From Prorocentrum cordatum (lineage: Eukaryota > Sar > Dinophyceae > Prorocentrales > Prorocentraceae), in NCBI GenBank assembly GCA_963575745.1, contig CAUYUJ010003625.1, positions 426,635-490,634 of the forward strand: a DNA stretch of 64,000 bases. The letters are read 5' to 3'. Shown piece after piece: positions 48,971 to 59,593 of the stretch (the stretch's first letter is position 1; the number at the start of each line of letters is the position of its first letter). A program made the position numbers and the translations under genes. The notes beneath the pieces are model-generated. The model was not told the DNA's origin, searched no databases, and was given only the letters and a program-made list of their open reading frames with translations.

Positions 48971-49020
48971 CCATCCTGTGGTGTTGGGTCCTCGTTTTGA
49001 AGAGGCAGCGCCCCGCGTTC
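48971..49020 (+). repeat. Conserved satellite-module leader, copy 2
   Basis: CCATCCTGTGGTGTTGGGTC, CTCGTTTTGAAGAGGCAGCG and CCCCGCGTTC in sequence, then CCTCCT-rich DNA. A partial extra copy in scrambled order lies just upstream (48889-48935: GCAGAGACAGCGCCCCGCGTTC split from CTGTGGTGTTGGG). Confidence 0.85.
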
Positions 49021-49069
49021 CTCACTCACTCCTCCTTCCTCCTCCTCCCCCTCCTCCTTTCTCCCATGA

Positions 49070-49511
49070 TCGTCATCGTCATCATCAGCATCGGCATCAT
49101 CATCATCAGCATCATCATCAGCATCATCATCAGCATCATGATCAGCTTTAGCATCATCAGCAGCATGATCATCAGCATCATAAGCATCATCAACAACAGC
49201 ACCAGCATCATCAGCATAAGCATCATCAGCATCATCAGCATCACCAGCATCACGATCAACATATCATCAGCATCAGCAGCATCATCATCCTAAGCATCAG
49301 CATCATCAGCATCATCAATCAGCAGCAGCATCAGCATCACCATCATCCTGATCAGCATCATCATAACCATCATGTTCATCATCATAATCATGATCAGCAT
49401 CACCAGCATCATCATTAACAACATCATCAGCATCATCAGCATCATAAACGTATTTATCGACATCATCATCAGCAGCAGCATTAGCATCATCGTCATCGCC
49501 ATCGCCATCGC

Positions 49512-49561
<50 letters not shown>

Positions 49562-49590
49562 GCAGCCGCAGCAGCAGCAGCAGCATCATC
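49070..49590. repeat. (CAT)n microsatellite, ~520 bp
   Basis: CATCATCAGCATCATCATCAG-type triplets with AAC, AGC and GCC variants and a pure (CAT)n run at 49513-49560. Frames encode poly-Met, poly-Asp or poly-Ile and are not genes. Confidence 0.95.
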
Positions 49591-49599
49591 ACGTGTCGT

Positions 49600-50440
49600 G
49601 TCCCCATAGGGAGCGCCACCGAAGGTCCCAGGGGCGCAGGCCACATGCGTCTCCCACACCCAGTAGAGCGTTTCGTTTCGTGGCCCCATAGGGAGCGCCA
49701 CCTAATTAAGGTCCCAGTCGCGTAGCCCACATGCGTCTCCCACACCCAGTACAGCGTTTCATGGCCCCAAAGGGAGCTCCACCGAATGTCTCAGTGGCGC
49801 AGCCCGCGTGCGTCTCCCCCGTTAAGTACAACGCTTCGTGGCCCCATAGGGAGCGACACCGAAGGTCTCAATGGCGCAGCCCGCATGCGTCCCCCACACC
49901 CAACACAGCGTACCGTGGCTCCCTAGGAAGCTCCACCGAAGGTCCCAGTCGCGCAGCCCGCATGCGTCCCCCCCCCCCCCAGTGCAGCGTTTCGTGGCCC
50001 CAGCGACGCAGCCCGCATGTGTCTCCGACACCCAGTACAGCGCTTCGTGGAGCTCCACGTAAGGTCCCAGTGGCGCAGCCTGCATGCATCTCCCACACCC
50101 ACTTGAATGTCGCATGACCCCATAGGGAGCTCCACCGAAAGTCCCAATTGCGCAGCCCGCATGAGTCTCCCCCACCCAGTACAGCGTATCGTGCCCATAT
50201 AAGGCGTTCCACCGAAGTTCACAGTCGCACAGCCCGCGTGCGTCTCAACCACCCAGTACAGCTGTCCGTGGCCCCCTCGGGAACTCCGCCAAATGTCTCA
50301 GGGGCGCAGCCCGCATGCGTCCCCCCGACCCAGTACAACACTTCATGGCCCCGTAGGGAGCTCCACCGAAGGACCCACTGGCGCAGCCCGCATGCGTCTC
50401 CCACACCGAGCACATCGTTCCACGGCCCCATAGCAATGAT
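49600..50440 (+). repeat. ~90-bp satellite, array B
   Basis: About ten units of 70-90 bp reading GGCCCCATAGGGAGCTCCAC, CGAAGGTCCCAGTGGCGCAG, CCCGCATGCGTCTCCCACAC, CCAGTACAGCGTTTCGT. Same orientation as array A at 4.64 kb. Confidence 0.9.
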
Positions 50441-50469
50441 AAGCACAGCACATGTGCGTACCATCTTCG
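50441..50469. other. Inversion point between satellite arrays B and C
   Basis: Unique AATGATAAGCACAGCACATG separates the two orientations of the 90-bp satellite. Array units on each side are partial, so the inversion did not occur at a unit boundary. Confidence 0.6.
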
Positions 50470-52090
50470 GTGGATGCCCCTTATGCGGCCACGAAACGTT
50501 TGAGAGGTGTGCCAAAAAGGCATGTCGGCGGCATGCGGCCTTTTCCGCTGGGACCTTCGGTGAAACTCCGTCTGCGGTCACGAAACGTGTCAGGGGTGTG
50601 CCAAAGTGGGCTGGCGGCGGCATTTTCCCACTAGGGCCTCGGTGGAGCTCCCTATGGGGCCACGAAACGTGTGGGGGGTGCGCCGAGATTGGTGGGTGGA
50701 ACTGCATGCGGGCTCTGCCACTGGGGCCTTCGGTGGAGCTCCCTATGGGACCACGAAGCGTGTGAGAGGTGAGCCGAAATGGAGGGTGGAACTACATGCG
50801 GACCCTGCCACTGGGGCCTTCGGTGGGACTCCGTGTGCAGCCGCGAACCGATTGAGGTGTGCGCCGGCAAGGGGGGGTGAACTGCATGCGGCCTGTGCCA
50901 CTGGGGCCTTCGATGGGGCGACCTATTGGGTTCGGAAGCGTACGAAGGGTGCACCGAAATGGGGGGTGAACTGCATGCGACCTGTGCAACTGGGGCCTTC
51001 GGTGGAGCTCCCTATGGGGCCGCGAACCGTGTGAGGGGCGCGCCGAAATGGAGGGGGGAACTGCATGCGGTATGTGCCACTGGTGCTTTCGACGGAACTC
51101 CCTATTGGGCCACGAACCGTGTGAGTGGTGCGCCGAAACTGCAGGTGGAACTGCATGCGGCCTGTGCCACTGGAGCCTTCGGCGGAGCTCTCTATGGGGC
51201 CACGAAGCGCTGCGCTGGGTGGGAGAGACGCATGCGGGCTCTGCCACTGGGGCCTTCGGTGGAGCTCCCTATGAGACCACGAAGCGTGTGAGAGGTGAGC
51301 CGAAATGGAGGGTGGAACTGCATGCGGACCCTGCCACTGGGGCCTTCGGTGGGACTCCGTATGCAGCCGCGAACCGTGTGAGGGGTGCGCCGCAATGAAA
51401 GGTAGAACTGCAGCGGACCCTGCCACTGCAACCTTCGGTGGGATTCCGTTTGCAGCCACGAACCGTGTGAGGGGTGCGCCGAAGCGGAGGGAGGAACTGC
51501 ATACCGACCCTGTCGCTGCGGCCTTCAATGGGGCTCCGTATGCAGCCACGAACCGTGTGAGGGGTGCGCCGAAATTGCAGGTGGAACTGCACACGGCCTG
51601 TGCCATTGGGGCCTTCGGTGGGGCTCCCTATGGGGCCACGAACCGTGTGAGGGGGGCGCCGAAATGGAGGGGTGAACTGCATGCGGCCTGTGCCACTGGG
51701 GCCTTCGGTGGGGCTCCCTATGGGGCCACGAACCGTGTGAGGGGTGCGCCGAAATGCGTCGGGGAAAAGCATGCGGCCTGTGCCATTGGGGCTTTCGGTG
51801 GAGCAGCCACGAACCGTGTGAGGGGGCGCCGAAATTGCAGGTGGAACTGCATGCGGCCTGTGCCACTGAAACCTTCGGCGGAGCTCCCTATTGGGTCACG
51901 AACCATGTGAGGGGTGCGCCGAACTTGCAGGTGGAACTGCATGCGGCCTGTTGCACTGGAGCCTTCGTTGGAGCTCCCTATGGGGCCACGAAGCGTGTAA
52001 TGGGTGCGCCGAAATGAGAGTGGAACTCCATGCGGGCTCTGCCACTGGGGCCTTCGGTGGAGCACCCTATGGGACCACGAGACGTGTGAA
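50470..52090 (-). repeat. ~90-bp satellite, array C (inverted relative to B)
   Basis: About 17 units reading on the plus strand GGGGCCTTCGGTGGAGCTCC, CTATGGGGCCACGAACCGTG, TGAGGGGTGCGCCGAAATGG, AGGTGGAACTGCATGCGGCC: the reverse complement of array B with a diverged centre. Orientation switches between 50440 and 50470 around a unique CACGGCCCCATAGCAATGAT segment. Confidence 0.9.
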
Positions 52091-52234
52091 AGTTGTGCTA
52101 CAGCGAGTGGGGTGACGGGAGGAGGGAGGAGCGGGAGGGGGAGGAGTAGGAGAGGAGAGGAACGCGGAGCGGTGTTTCTTCAAAACGAGGACCCAGCACC
52201 ACAGGATGGTTAGGGAAAACATAAAGGGAGGCTC

Positions 52235-52480
52235 ATAGGGAGGGGCTCCCGCCTGCGATTTCCTCGCATTTCACTCACGGACGAGGCCCCCGCCTGATAC
52301 GTCCCCCATGTTCGAATCTGGAGCCCTAAAAATGACGACACGGATAGATTTGATGATGACCCGCTCGGAGTCATAACAAGAAATGCGGGCCCCATGGGGG
52401 GGTGGGCTCTCGCTCAAGACTTCCTCGCGATTCACTGACAGACGAGGCTCCCGCTCGAGACGTCCTGAAGATGAATGTGT
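52235..52480 (+). repeat. ~150-bp tandem repeat, right block
   Basis: Two units with GGGGCTCCCGCCTGCGATTT, GGACGAGGCCCCCGCCTGAT and GATGACCCGCTCGGAGTC, same orientation as 48455-48885. In one unit TGTTCGAATC resembles a tRNA T-loop, but the rest does not fold as a tRNA. Confidence 0.8.
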
Positions 52481-52684
52481 GCGTGTGTGTGAGTGAGTGA
52501 TGACGATGGTGGTGTGTGGCAGCAGGAGCAGCAGCTACTGGTTTTTGACTTGAGTCAATATGGCGTACCAGAGAGGGCCCAATCCCCTGGGCCCGGGCCA
52601 AGGAAACTCACAGCTAAACCTATACACAAAATTGTGCCGAGCAGTCACACTGGTCAACCTTTCTTGAAGGCTTAGCTGACCCTG

Positions 52685-53860
52685 CGGGACGCATGCGGGC
52701 ACACCCACTGGGGCCTTCGGCGGAGCTCCCTATGGGGCCACGAAACGTGTGAGGGGTGTGCCGAAATGGGTGTGGTTGACGCATGCGGGCGCGGGCACTG
52801 GGGCCTTCGGTGGAGCTCCTTATGGAGCCACGAAACGTGTGAGGGGTGTGCCGAAATGGGTGTGGGTGACGCATGCGGGCGCGGGCACTGGTGCCTTCGG
52901 TGGAGCTCCCTATGGGGCCACGAAACGTGTGAGAGGTGTACCGAAATGGGTGTGGGTGACGCATGTGGACGCGGGCACTGGGGTCTTCGGTGGAGCTCCC
53001 TATGGAGCCACGAAACGTGTGAGGGGTGTGCCGAAGTGGGTGTGGGTGACGCATGCGGGCGCGGGCACTGGGGCCTTCGGTGGAGCTCCCTATGGAGCCA
53101 CGAAACGTGTGAGGGGTGTGCCGAAATGGGTGTGGGTGACGCATGCGGGCGCGGGCACTGGGGCCTTCGGTGGAGCTCCCTATGGAGCCACGAAACGTGT
53201 GAGGGGTGTGCCGAAATGGGTGTGGGTGACGCATGCGGGCGCGGGCATTGGGGCCTTCGGTGGAGCTCCCTATGGAGCCACGAATCGTGTGAGGGGTGTG
53301 CCGAAATGGGTGTGGGTGACGCATGCGGGCGCGGGCATTGGGGCCTTCGGTGGGAGCTGTGAGGGGTGTGCCGAAATGGGTGTGCTGAAGCGGAGCGAAA
53401 CGTGTGAGGGGTGTGCCGAAATGGGTGTGGGTGACGCATGCGGGCGCGGGCACTGGGGCCTTCGGTGGAGCTCCCTATGGAGCCACGAAACGTGTGAGGG
53501 GTGTGCCGAAATGGGTGTGGGTGACGCATGCGGGCGCGGGCACTGGGGCCTTCGGTGGAGCTCCCTATGGAGCCACGAAACGTGTGAGGGGTGTGCCGAA
53601 ATGGGTGTGGGTGACGCATGCGGGCGCGGGCACTGGGGCCTTCGGTGGAGCTCCCTATGGAGCCACGAAACGTGTGAGGGGTGTGCCGAAATGGGTGTGG
53701 GTGACGCATGCGGGCGCGGGCACTGGGGCCTTCGGTGGAGCTCCCTATGGAGCCACGAAACGTGTGAGGGGTGTGCCGAATTGGGTGTGGGTGACGCATG
53801 CGGGCGCGGGTACTGGGGCCTTCGGTGGAGCTCCTATGGGGCTACGAAACGCTGTACTGG
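52685..53860 (-). repeat. 90-bp satellite, array D (homogeneous)
   Basis: Thirteen units with an exact 90-bp period (GCATGCGGGCGCGGGCACTG at about 52781, 52871, 53051, 53141 and so on), broken once near 53345-53400 by an indel. Unit core: GGAGCTCCCTATGGAGCCAC. Units differ at only a few positions, much more uniform than arrays A-C. Both strands are open for about 375 codons because 90 is 30 codons and no unit holds a stop. Confidence 0.95.
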
Positions 53861-53885
53861 GTGGGTGAAACGCAGGGAAGAGGGG

Positions 53886-53903
53886 GGATGATGATGATGA
53901 TGC

Positions 53904-53970
<67 letters not shown>

Positions 53971-53990
53971 GATGATGATGGCAGGAGGGA
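53886..53990. repeat. (GAT)n microsatellite
   Basis: ATGATGATGATGATG, nearly perfect for about 85 bp, between array D and leader copy 4; the reverse complement of the order seen at 4.34-4.64 and 48.97-49.60 kb. Confidence 0.95.
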
Positions 53991-54017
53991 GGGGGCAGCG
54001 GGAGGAGGAGGAGGAGT

Positions 54018-54073
54018 GAACGCGGGGCGCTGTCTCTTCAAAACGAGGACCCAACACCACAGGATGGTTGGGA
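54018..54073 (-). repeat. Conserved satellite-module leader, copy 4
   Basis: Plus strand GAACGCGGGGCGCTGTCTCT, TCAAAACGAGGACCCAACAC, CACAGGATGGTTGGGAA: the reverse complement of copy 2. It closes the array D module. No facing plus-strand partner accompanies array D, so this is a half-module or a partial duplication. Confidence 0.85.
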
Positions 54074-54421
54074 AAAAAAACACGCATCAGCACACGGGCT
54101 TGGTGATTGTCACCAGCCCCTGTGTTCCCGCACGGTACGCCAGCGCACACGCACATAGTAGGAGAAGAGAATGAGAGAGGAGATCACTGGAACTGGCCGG
54201 AACCGCCGGACGCAGCACCAGACTCGGACACGGATGATGTCCAGCTGATGGACGCCCGATCCTTGGCGAACGTCCTGAGGGATGCAGCCTGCGATCTTGC
54301 CTTCTGGAAAGGATTCTCGCGCTTTTTCGCTCGAGACAGCCTTCCCACCACACTCCATGAGCAAAGCGGGCGCTCGTGGTTTAACCACGCGAGAGTTAAT
54401 GCCAACCAAAAATCGGCTGGC

Positions 54422-55680
54422 TCAAAACAGGGCCTCGCCGCTGAGGAGGTCCCCCCAGTCAGTTATGAGGCCCCCAGGAATCCAAGCCTGAGAAATGCGG
54501 CCCTGGGGTCCGCGGGGCCAGGGTAGCTGTCCTTTGAGCAGCATTTGTACTTGTCTTGGCTTGAGGTTGGTACATCCGCCCACCAGGTCTTTTGCTTGGC
54601 GGCCCGTGGTGTATGAACCACAGCGACGGCAGAAGACACAACCAAGGCCAGACTGAAACACACGTGCAATCCTTAAATCGTGCGCGGGCGAGGGAGGGAC
54701 AGGAGGGGCAAGGAGGGCACGGACGGTGGTGGGGATTGGCCCGCATTCAGACAGGTCCGCACGACGGCCATTCTTGAAAGAACGAAAACATTTGACACAC
54801 TGCCACCTGCCGTTCACCCACCGCACATCGTGGGTTAGCAGGCAGCCTTTGACTGGTCGGGAGACATTGACTCTACTCAAATCACCGAAAAGATCGCGAG
54901 CCCTAGGCCACGCTTGAAGCACAGTTATCATGGCACCAGCCACCGCAAAGAAACCTTCACGCGCTTCCGTGACCTTGACAACGTCCACGGCCGAGGAAAA
55001 AGCCCCCGCACTCTCTTTGGCAAGCACATCCGCCCAAGTGTCCCCTCGGGTTTTCAAGGCGGCTTGATTCAAGTCGGCCTCACTCAGATGGGTTTTCACC
55101 TTATGTGTCGACCAGCTTTTTGCCCCCGCTAACTTTATGCGTCGCCAGTGGCCCGCCTGGGCCGTCCTCTTCTGGGCCCCGCGGGTCACGTCCTGGGCTC
55201 CCCAAACCACTGCGGCGCAATCCAGGTAAAAATGCTGGCCCTCTGAGCTGGCCTCGATATGCTCTACCATATTCATCAAGGCATGGTGCTCTGTGAGGAC
55301 GGCGGTCTGCGGCAGGCTGCTGGGGATACTCCCACGCATTCCTCTAACCAGATTGCCCTCCTCATCCGTCTCGATGGCAGACCAACCTCCTCTGGCGAGC
55401 ATCTCACACTTGGGCTCCACCACCGACCCATCTCCGAAGACAATGGCCCCGCTCTGAAACATGAACGGGTCGGTCGGCCCGCCAGCGTTGAAATAGCGCA
55501 CCTGGTCTGGTCCCCGGTCGGCCCCGGCACTTCTAACTCTGGTGTCGGAACCCAAAGTGAGGAATAGAGAGGGTCCTCTTCTCCTGCCCTCACAGCGGCC
55601 TCAACAATCATAGGGTCGAGGCCCGCTCTCAGAGGTTCGCCGTGGGGGCAGCTCCACGCTCTGTGCCGCGTCGTGTCCAC
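54422..55680 (-). pseudogene. LINE-type retrotransposon 3' end: RNase H and zinc ribbons
   Basis: Minus-strand frame of about 377 codons (55555-54422) with a short extension to 55680. RNase H type I signature: FGDGSVVEP (first Asp), LTEHHALMNM (Glu), HFYLDCAAVV (second Asp), GDTWADVLAKESA (last Asp in A-D-x-L-A-K). Downstream are two possible zinc-binding pairs, WQCVKCFRSF and GCVFCRRCGSYTTG with a later GGC, as in dinoflagellate LINE ORF2 C-termini. The four catalytic positions are intact. Reverse transcriptase and endonuclease are absent: the element is 5'-truncated at about 55685, where Copia element 1 sequence begins. The 3' flank (54421-54080) holds no poly-A I can recognise. Confidence 0.75.
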
Positions 55681-55689
55681 TGTCGTTCC

Positions 55690-56618
55690 TCGCCCACTAA
55701 CAGTAGTCGGCCGGACGCCATCGAGTCAAACAAAGGCGGCGTTCACTTTGGTAACATCGTCCTTTGCGAGGGGGTCGACAGGCATCCTAGAGCGCGGCAT
55801 CCACCTCACGACCCCCTTCGACCGCTCGAGACTCGCAGATGATCGCAAAATCCAGGGCCGTCCTCCTATCCTTCGCACTCGCCGCCCCCTCCTTCGCCAT
55901 CGTACCATACATGCTCACGGCATCAACTACATGAATATGTCGTTCTCGGTGTCCGAGTCTGCAGCTCTGTCGAAGGACAGTGGTAAATGGGCCTGCAGTT
56001 CTCGAACACTCTGGAATATCTACATCCTGAAAAACACCGCCTCTGTACAACACTTTGCAGGTACTCGACTTCTGACGCTGCTGATGCGAGGGCCAACGTT
56101 TCTCCTGCAAGGGTGGAGGGAACCTTCCTCCTGAGCACCGACGATCTCCACCCAAGGATCGACGCTCTCACCGAGCGATTCTGGAGCACGCTCTGATCGG
56201 TGGCCAGCACCATCCAGGCCCCTTGGGTTGGATCCTCTGGGGGCCCCTGTGAGTCGACCCCGCTGGCGCTGGCCCTCGCGCCCCCCGCGCCCAAGAATGC
56301 AATGAAAACCATATCGCCAGGGTCGAGGCGCCGCGCTGTCAGGCCCCTCGAGGCCGCACATGTCAGATGGCGCTCTAACTTGTTGGCGCGCGAAACGCCC
56401 CAAGAAGTCGCCTGCCTCAGCATTGACGCGAGGGCGCTCGCAACTCCCGAAGCCTCGGGGCGCGTCTCCCGATCTACCCAGAACAGCTTGTATCCGAGAA
56501 ACCTCAGGGCCTTGAACTCAGTTGGATCCAACTGGGCGCCCTTCAGACCGAGCCTCCAGGGAGCCATGCTGAGGGGCCTGAGTTCCTCCAGTCGACCGTG
56601 ATGCGCTGGGGGGCCCAC
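55690..56618 (-). pseudogene. Copia RNase H and C-terminus (element 1)
   Basis: EFKALRFLGYKLFWVDRETR and EASGVASALASMLRQATSWG are the RT-connection region. The first catalytic block reads FIAFLGAGGARASASG, where F-x-D-A-G is expected, so the Asp appears lost. LGWRSSVLRRKVPSTLAGET retains the W-x-S-x-x-L-R-R-x-x-x-S-T-L-A-x-E block with its Glu. The tail MPVDPLAKDDVTKVN matches the usual A-D-x-L-T-K-D ending. The frame differs from the RT frame and changes again near 55920. RNase H activity is unlikely. Confidence 0.75.
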
Positions 56619-57304
56619 GTAATCCTACGTCCGGCGTAGTCCACCAGCGACGCGCGCAGGTCCCGGTACTTCCCGAAACAGAACCTAGACTCCAACGTCG
56701 CTCGCACCTGCCGCCTGTCCTCGGGAGTCGACGAGGCAATGAAGAAGTCATCGACTTCGAGCGGTACCACGCTCTCGAGACCGTTCTCCTTGGAGTGCTT
56801 CAACCGCCAGCAGGGCTCCAACAGTGACCTCACGTGCCCGTGGTCGGACAGAAACTGGATCGCCGTCTTTCTCCGCGAAACAGGGGCATCGCCCAGGCCG
56901 CGCACATTTACGAGGAGCTTGATAAGAGCTCCTTCTCCGACACGAACTCCGCGGCAGGGTTCTATGTATAGGGGGCCACCTTCTCGCTTCATCGGACTCG
57001 ACTGGCAGAAATCATGTTTCACGTCGGCTTTGTCCCCGTACATGCCGCGGTTCATCAGAACCTGCATGAAAGTCATCAGAGATGCAGACTGAGGAGTCGG
57101 CGAGAAGGCTGCTAGGGCACCTGCGTCGGCGTCCTGATGGACGCGGGCACACCACCTAGACGTTGCAGTCGGCTCCGCGAAAGTCCCCTCCTGAGGTTTC
57201 CATCGGCGAACCGCGCGAGACGAGATGGTCCTCTCAGGCTGCATATCACGAATCATCTTCGCTTTCTTGGGAAGGATGATGCGCGCGGCCCCAAAGCCCT
57301 CCAT
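56543..57304 (-). pseudogene. Copia reverse transcriptase (element 1)
   Basis: One open frame of about 254 codons. Palm motifs: YGDKADVKHDFCQS (first catalytic Asp in A-D-V-K), GLGDAP, and PLEVDDFFIASSTPED with the V-D-D pair. Fingers region ARIILPKKAKMIRDMQPERT is present, but the segment normally matching R-L-V-V-x-G-F-x-D is degraded. Length is near the family norm of about 240 residues, and no nonsense codon interrupts it, so the palm is intact on paper. It overlaps the RNase H frame by 75 bp because of a frameshift. Confidence 0.8.
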
Positions 57305-58285
57305 ATTTCACCACTCGGCCCCGTCGGAAATCTCAAGCTCGGCCCTCTCAGCGGGAGTGAGACCGGGCGAAACAATTCCCCACGCACACACACACACACA
57401 CACACACACGCTAGCAGCGAAGATCCCCCCGTAGCGTGCCGAACCTCGCTCTCGGAAGCGGAAGGGTCAGAGTTCTCCCGGCACAAATCCACCCGCACCC
57501 ATCCGGGCGGTTCGGCGCACACAAGACATGACGAGGCTCCCCTGTTCTCCCCGCGATGCTCTGAACTCCTGGCGCCTGCCTCACGCTGGGGCGACCTCTC
57601 TCGCTCTCGCCCTGCCCTGGCGGCCATCTGATCTTCAATGTCCTGGACTCGATCTGGGGCGCCCCCGGGGCCGTCGGCCATCGGCCTCGCACCCGCGTCC
57701 GGCGCCGGCGTCGGTCGCACTGGGAGGGGCCGGAGGCAAAGAGAGGGGGGGGCTTGGATCAGGCGGATGAGGCAGGGCAGGAGGCAGAGGCAACCCAGAC
57801 CCGGAGCCAGGACCCGGAAGGCCAGGAGGAATATCGATCCTGGGCTTCTCGGGCTCTGATGCATCCGAGTTTCGACTGGCCTCGCAGCTCTCAGCCACGC
57901 TCCTGGACGCCTCCCTCCGCGGGATGCAAGCAGGCACATCCGAGGACTACTCGAGCTTCGCTCGAGGTCTCAGGGGAAGTGGAGAACCCCCGGAGCCCCG
58001 CTTCTCCTCTCGAGTCTCGCCCAGCGGTGGCGACCCCTCAGCTTGTCGAGTTTCGTCCAGCTGTGGCCTCGGATCGCCCTCTGTCGGGCCGAGCGCCCAG
58101 GTCTCTCCGGCCGTCTGCTGCAGGCTGCAGCCCCTCCTGAGAAACGGCGTCGCCCGATACCTGTCGCGCACTCGCTCCTGACTCGCTTAAAACAATGGAT
58201 GGCAGACGGGTGGATGGCTGAGCCGCGTTCGAGGGGGCTGCCGAGCGGGGGCGAGACCCTCCGCGGGCTCGGCCCCCGAACGCCC
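57305..58285 (-). other. Integrase-RT linker of element 1, with (CA)n
   Basis: Encodes a Pro-rich linker in the integrase frame (PPGLPGPGSGSGLPLPPALP near 57830) before frames change. A (CA)n microsatellite at 57384-57410 lies within it, encoding CVCVCVCV in one frame, and may be the cause of the frame slip. Confidence 0.6.
57384..57410. repeat. (CA)n microsatellite
   Basis: Thirteen CA dinucleotides inside the decayed Copia element 1 linker. Confidence 0.95.
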
Positions 58286-59593
58286 TCACCAGGACCGGGG
58301 GGCCTGGGTGGGCGGGGCCGGACGACGGCCCCGGGCCCGGGACGGGTTCGTTGGAAGCCTCGAGGAGGCCCGACCGGAGCCTGCGGCACCCTTGGAGCCG
58401 GACCCCCTTCGGCCGCCAGCGGCCGATCCCAGGCTTCCTCGGGAGGCGCCCCCTCCCGCTGGACGTCCACCGCCGTTGCGCGACCGTGACGCGCTTGCTC
58501 CAGCAGCTCGCTCCACTGCGGGCCCTGGGCCAGTTGCGAATTGTTGCAAGCCGTATTCTTGCTCTGGGCTAGCTGGTCTGATCTGGCCCATGGAGCATTT
58601 CCACAAACGCACCCTCATCGCAACCCACACAGCCCACCCTTCCTGGAGCGCGACAATACCTGGCCCAGTCCAGGCGTCCCGACGCACCCCCAAACTCTCG
58701 GCCATCCGCCCCCATACAAACACCCGCTGTCCTGGGGTAAAACCCCTGGGAAGGGGAACCCCCTGGCACGAGAGGCCTTCTGGATAATGATCGCGAGCGC
58801 TTACCTCGATCGCCAACTACTTCGCTCGCTCGCGCACCCGGCGAGCCCTCGCGAACTTGGCGCCGGCGGCGTCCTGCTCCGAGGGCCCTCCCACGACGCC
58901 CCGCCACCCCGGCAACCCCGTGCCGTCGTCTGACAACAGCTCTTGCGGAAACCTCGGGTTCTCGCCAAACACCAGCTGGAGTGGTGAGAACTCCCCTCGA
59001 TGCCAAATATCGATTTTGTGAGCGACTAGCCCATGAACCAGGGTATTCAGTTCTTCCAGGGAGGCCGAGAGGTCCGAGCCAGAGTCCAGCTCAGCTTGAG
59101 CCCGCTCCTTCAACCATCCCCCGCGCCTCTCCACCCGTCCGCTCTGCAAGGGGCTGTTGGCATCAGTGACGCGGTGAAGAACCCCCAATTGTCCCAGACC
59201 TCTCCCGAAACGGTCTTGAAACTCAGCTCACCCATCGTTAATCAAAAAATGGGGAGCTCCGAACGGCCTGATCCAGGCTTGAACGAACGCGCGCCAGGTG
59301 GCAGTGGCCTTGGCATCTCGCAGTCGCTCACACACCTGGAGGTTCGATCCGTGGCCCACCAAATTCAAGAACGGGCGAGCGTCTCCCTCGAAACGAGAAA
59401 AGAACAGGCCGGCCCCCAGAATGCGATTAAACAGGAAAGTCCGAGGCAACGCCACTCGCCTGTGATTGTCGGGCCCCCGGCGTTCCCAACATTCAGGGCA
59501 CCTGAAGCTATATCTGATCCATCGTGGGATCCGGCATTTAGTTCCCCCGGCCCTGAACACACGCATGAACTTGCGATTTTCGGGGTGCCCCAT
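58286..59593 (-). pseudogene. Copia integrase (element 1) with two nonsense codons
   Basis: Zinc-binding region MGHPENRKFMRVFRAGG with FRCPECWERR (H...C-x-x-C) at 59593-59480. Core: LNLVGHGSNLQVCERL, where the expected catalytic Asp of D-x-G-x-x-L-Q is Gly; FGAPHFLINDG has the second Asp region; a TGA at 59228 follows, then AEFQDRFGRGLGQLGVLHRV continues in the same frame to SPLQSGRVERRGGWLKERAQ with the catalytic Glu. FSPLQLVFGENPRFPQELLS is the next conserved block. A second stop at 58817 precedes the C-terminal domain FTPGQRVFVWGRMAES, AWTGPGIVALQEGWAVWVAM and RLWKCSMGQIRPAS. All in one frame. Loss of one catalytic Asp and two stops make it inactive. Confidence 0.85.

Larger units (their letters stand above)
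48971..52216. mobile_element. Satellite element with inverted ends (element X)
   Basis: Bounded by leader copy 2 (48971-49020, plus) and leader copy 3 (52160-52216, minus), forming inverted terminal repeats of about 50 bp with CCATCCTGTGGTG, TCCTCGTTTTGAAGA and CCGCGTTC in common. Inside: (CAT)n (49070-49590), satellite array B in one orientation (49600-50440), and array C in the other (50470-52090). Units of the ~150-bp repeat lie outside both ends in the same orientation, so X appears inserted into that tandem array. It encodes no protein I can find; mobility is inferred from structure only. Confidence 0.6.

Noticed and set aside
49070-49590. Poly-Asp, poly-Met and poly-Ile frames in the CAT repeat
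   Set aside because: Translations of a trinucleotide microsatellite with no flanking coding sequence.
52235-52340. tRNA-like signal: acceptor-like GGGGCTC/GAGCCCT pairing and TGTTCGAATC
   Set aside because: No D-arm, anticodon arm or proper T-stem can be drawn, and sister repeat units lack the pairing.
52672-53891. Two opposite frames of about 375-380 codons in array D
   Set aside because: The 90-bp unit is an exact multiple of three without stops. No start, splice or expression evidence; treated as satellite.
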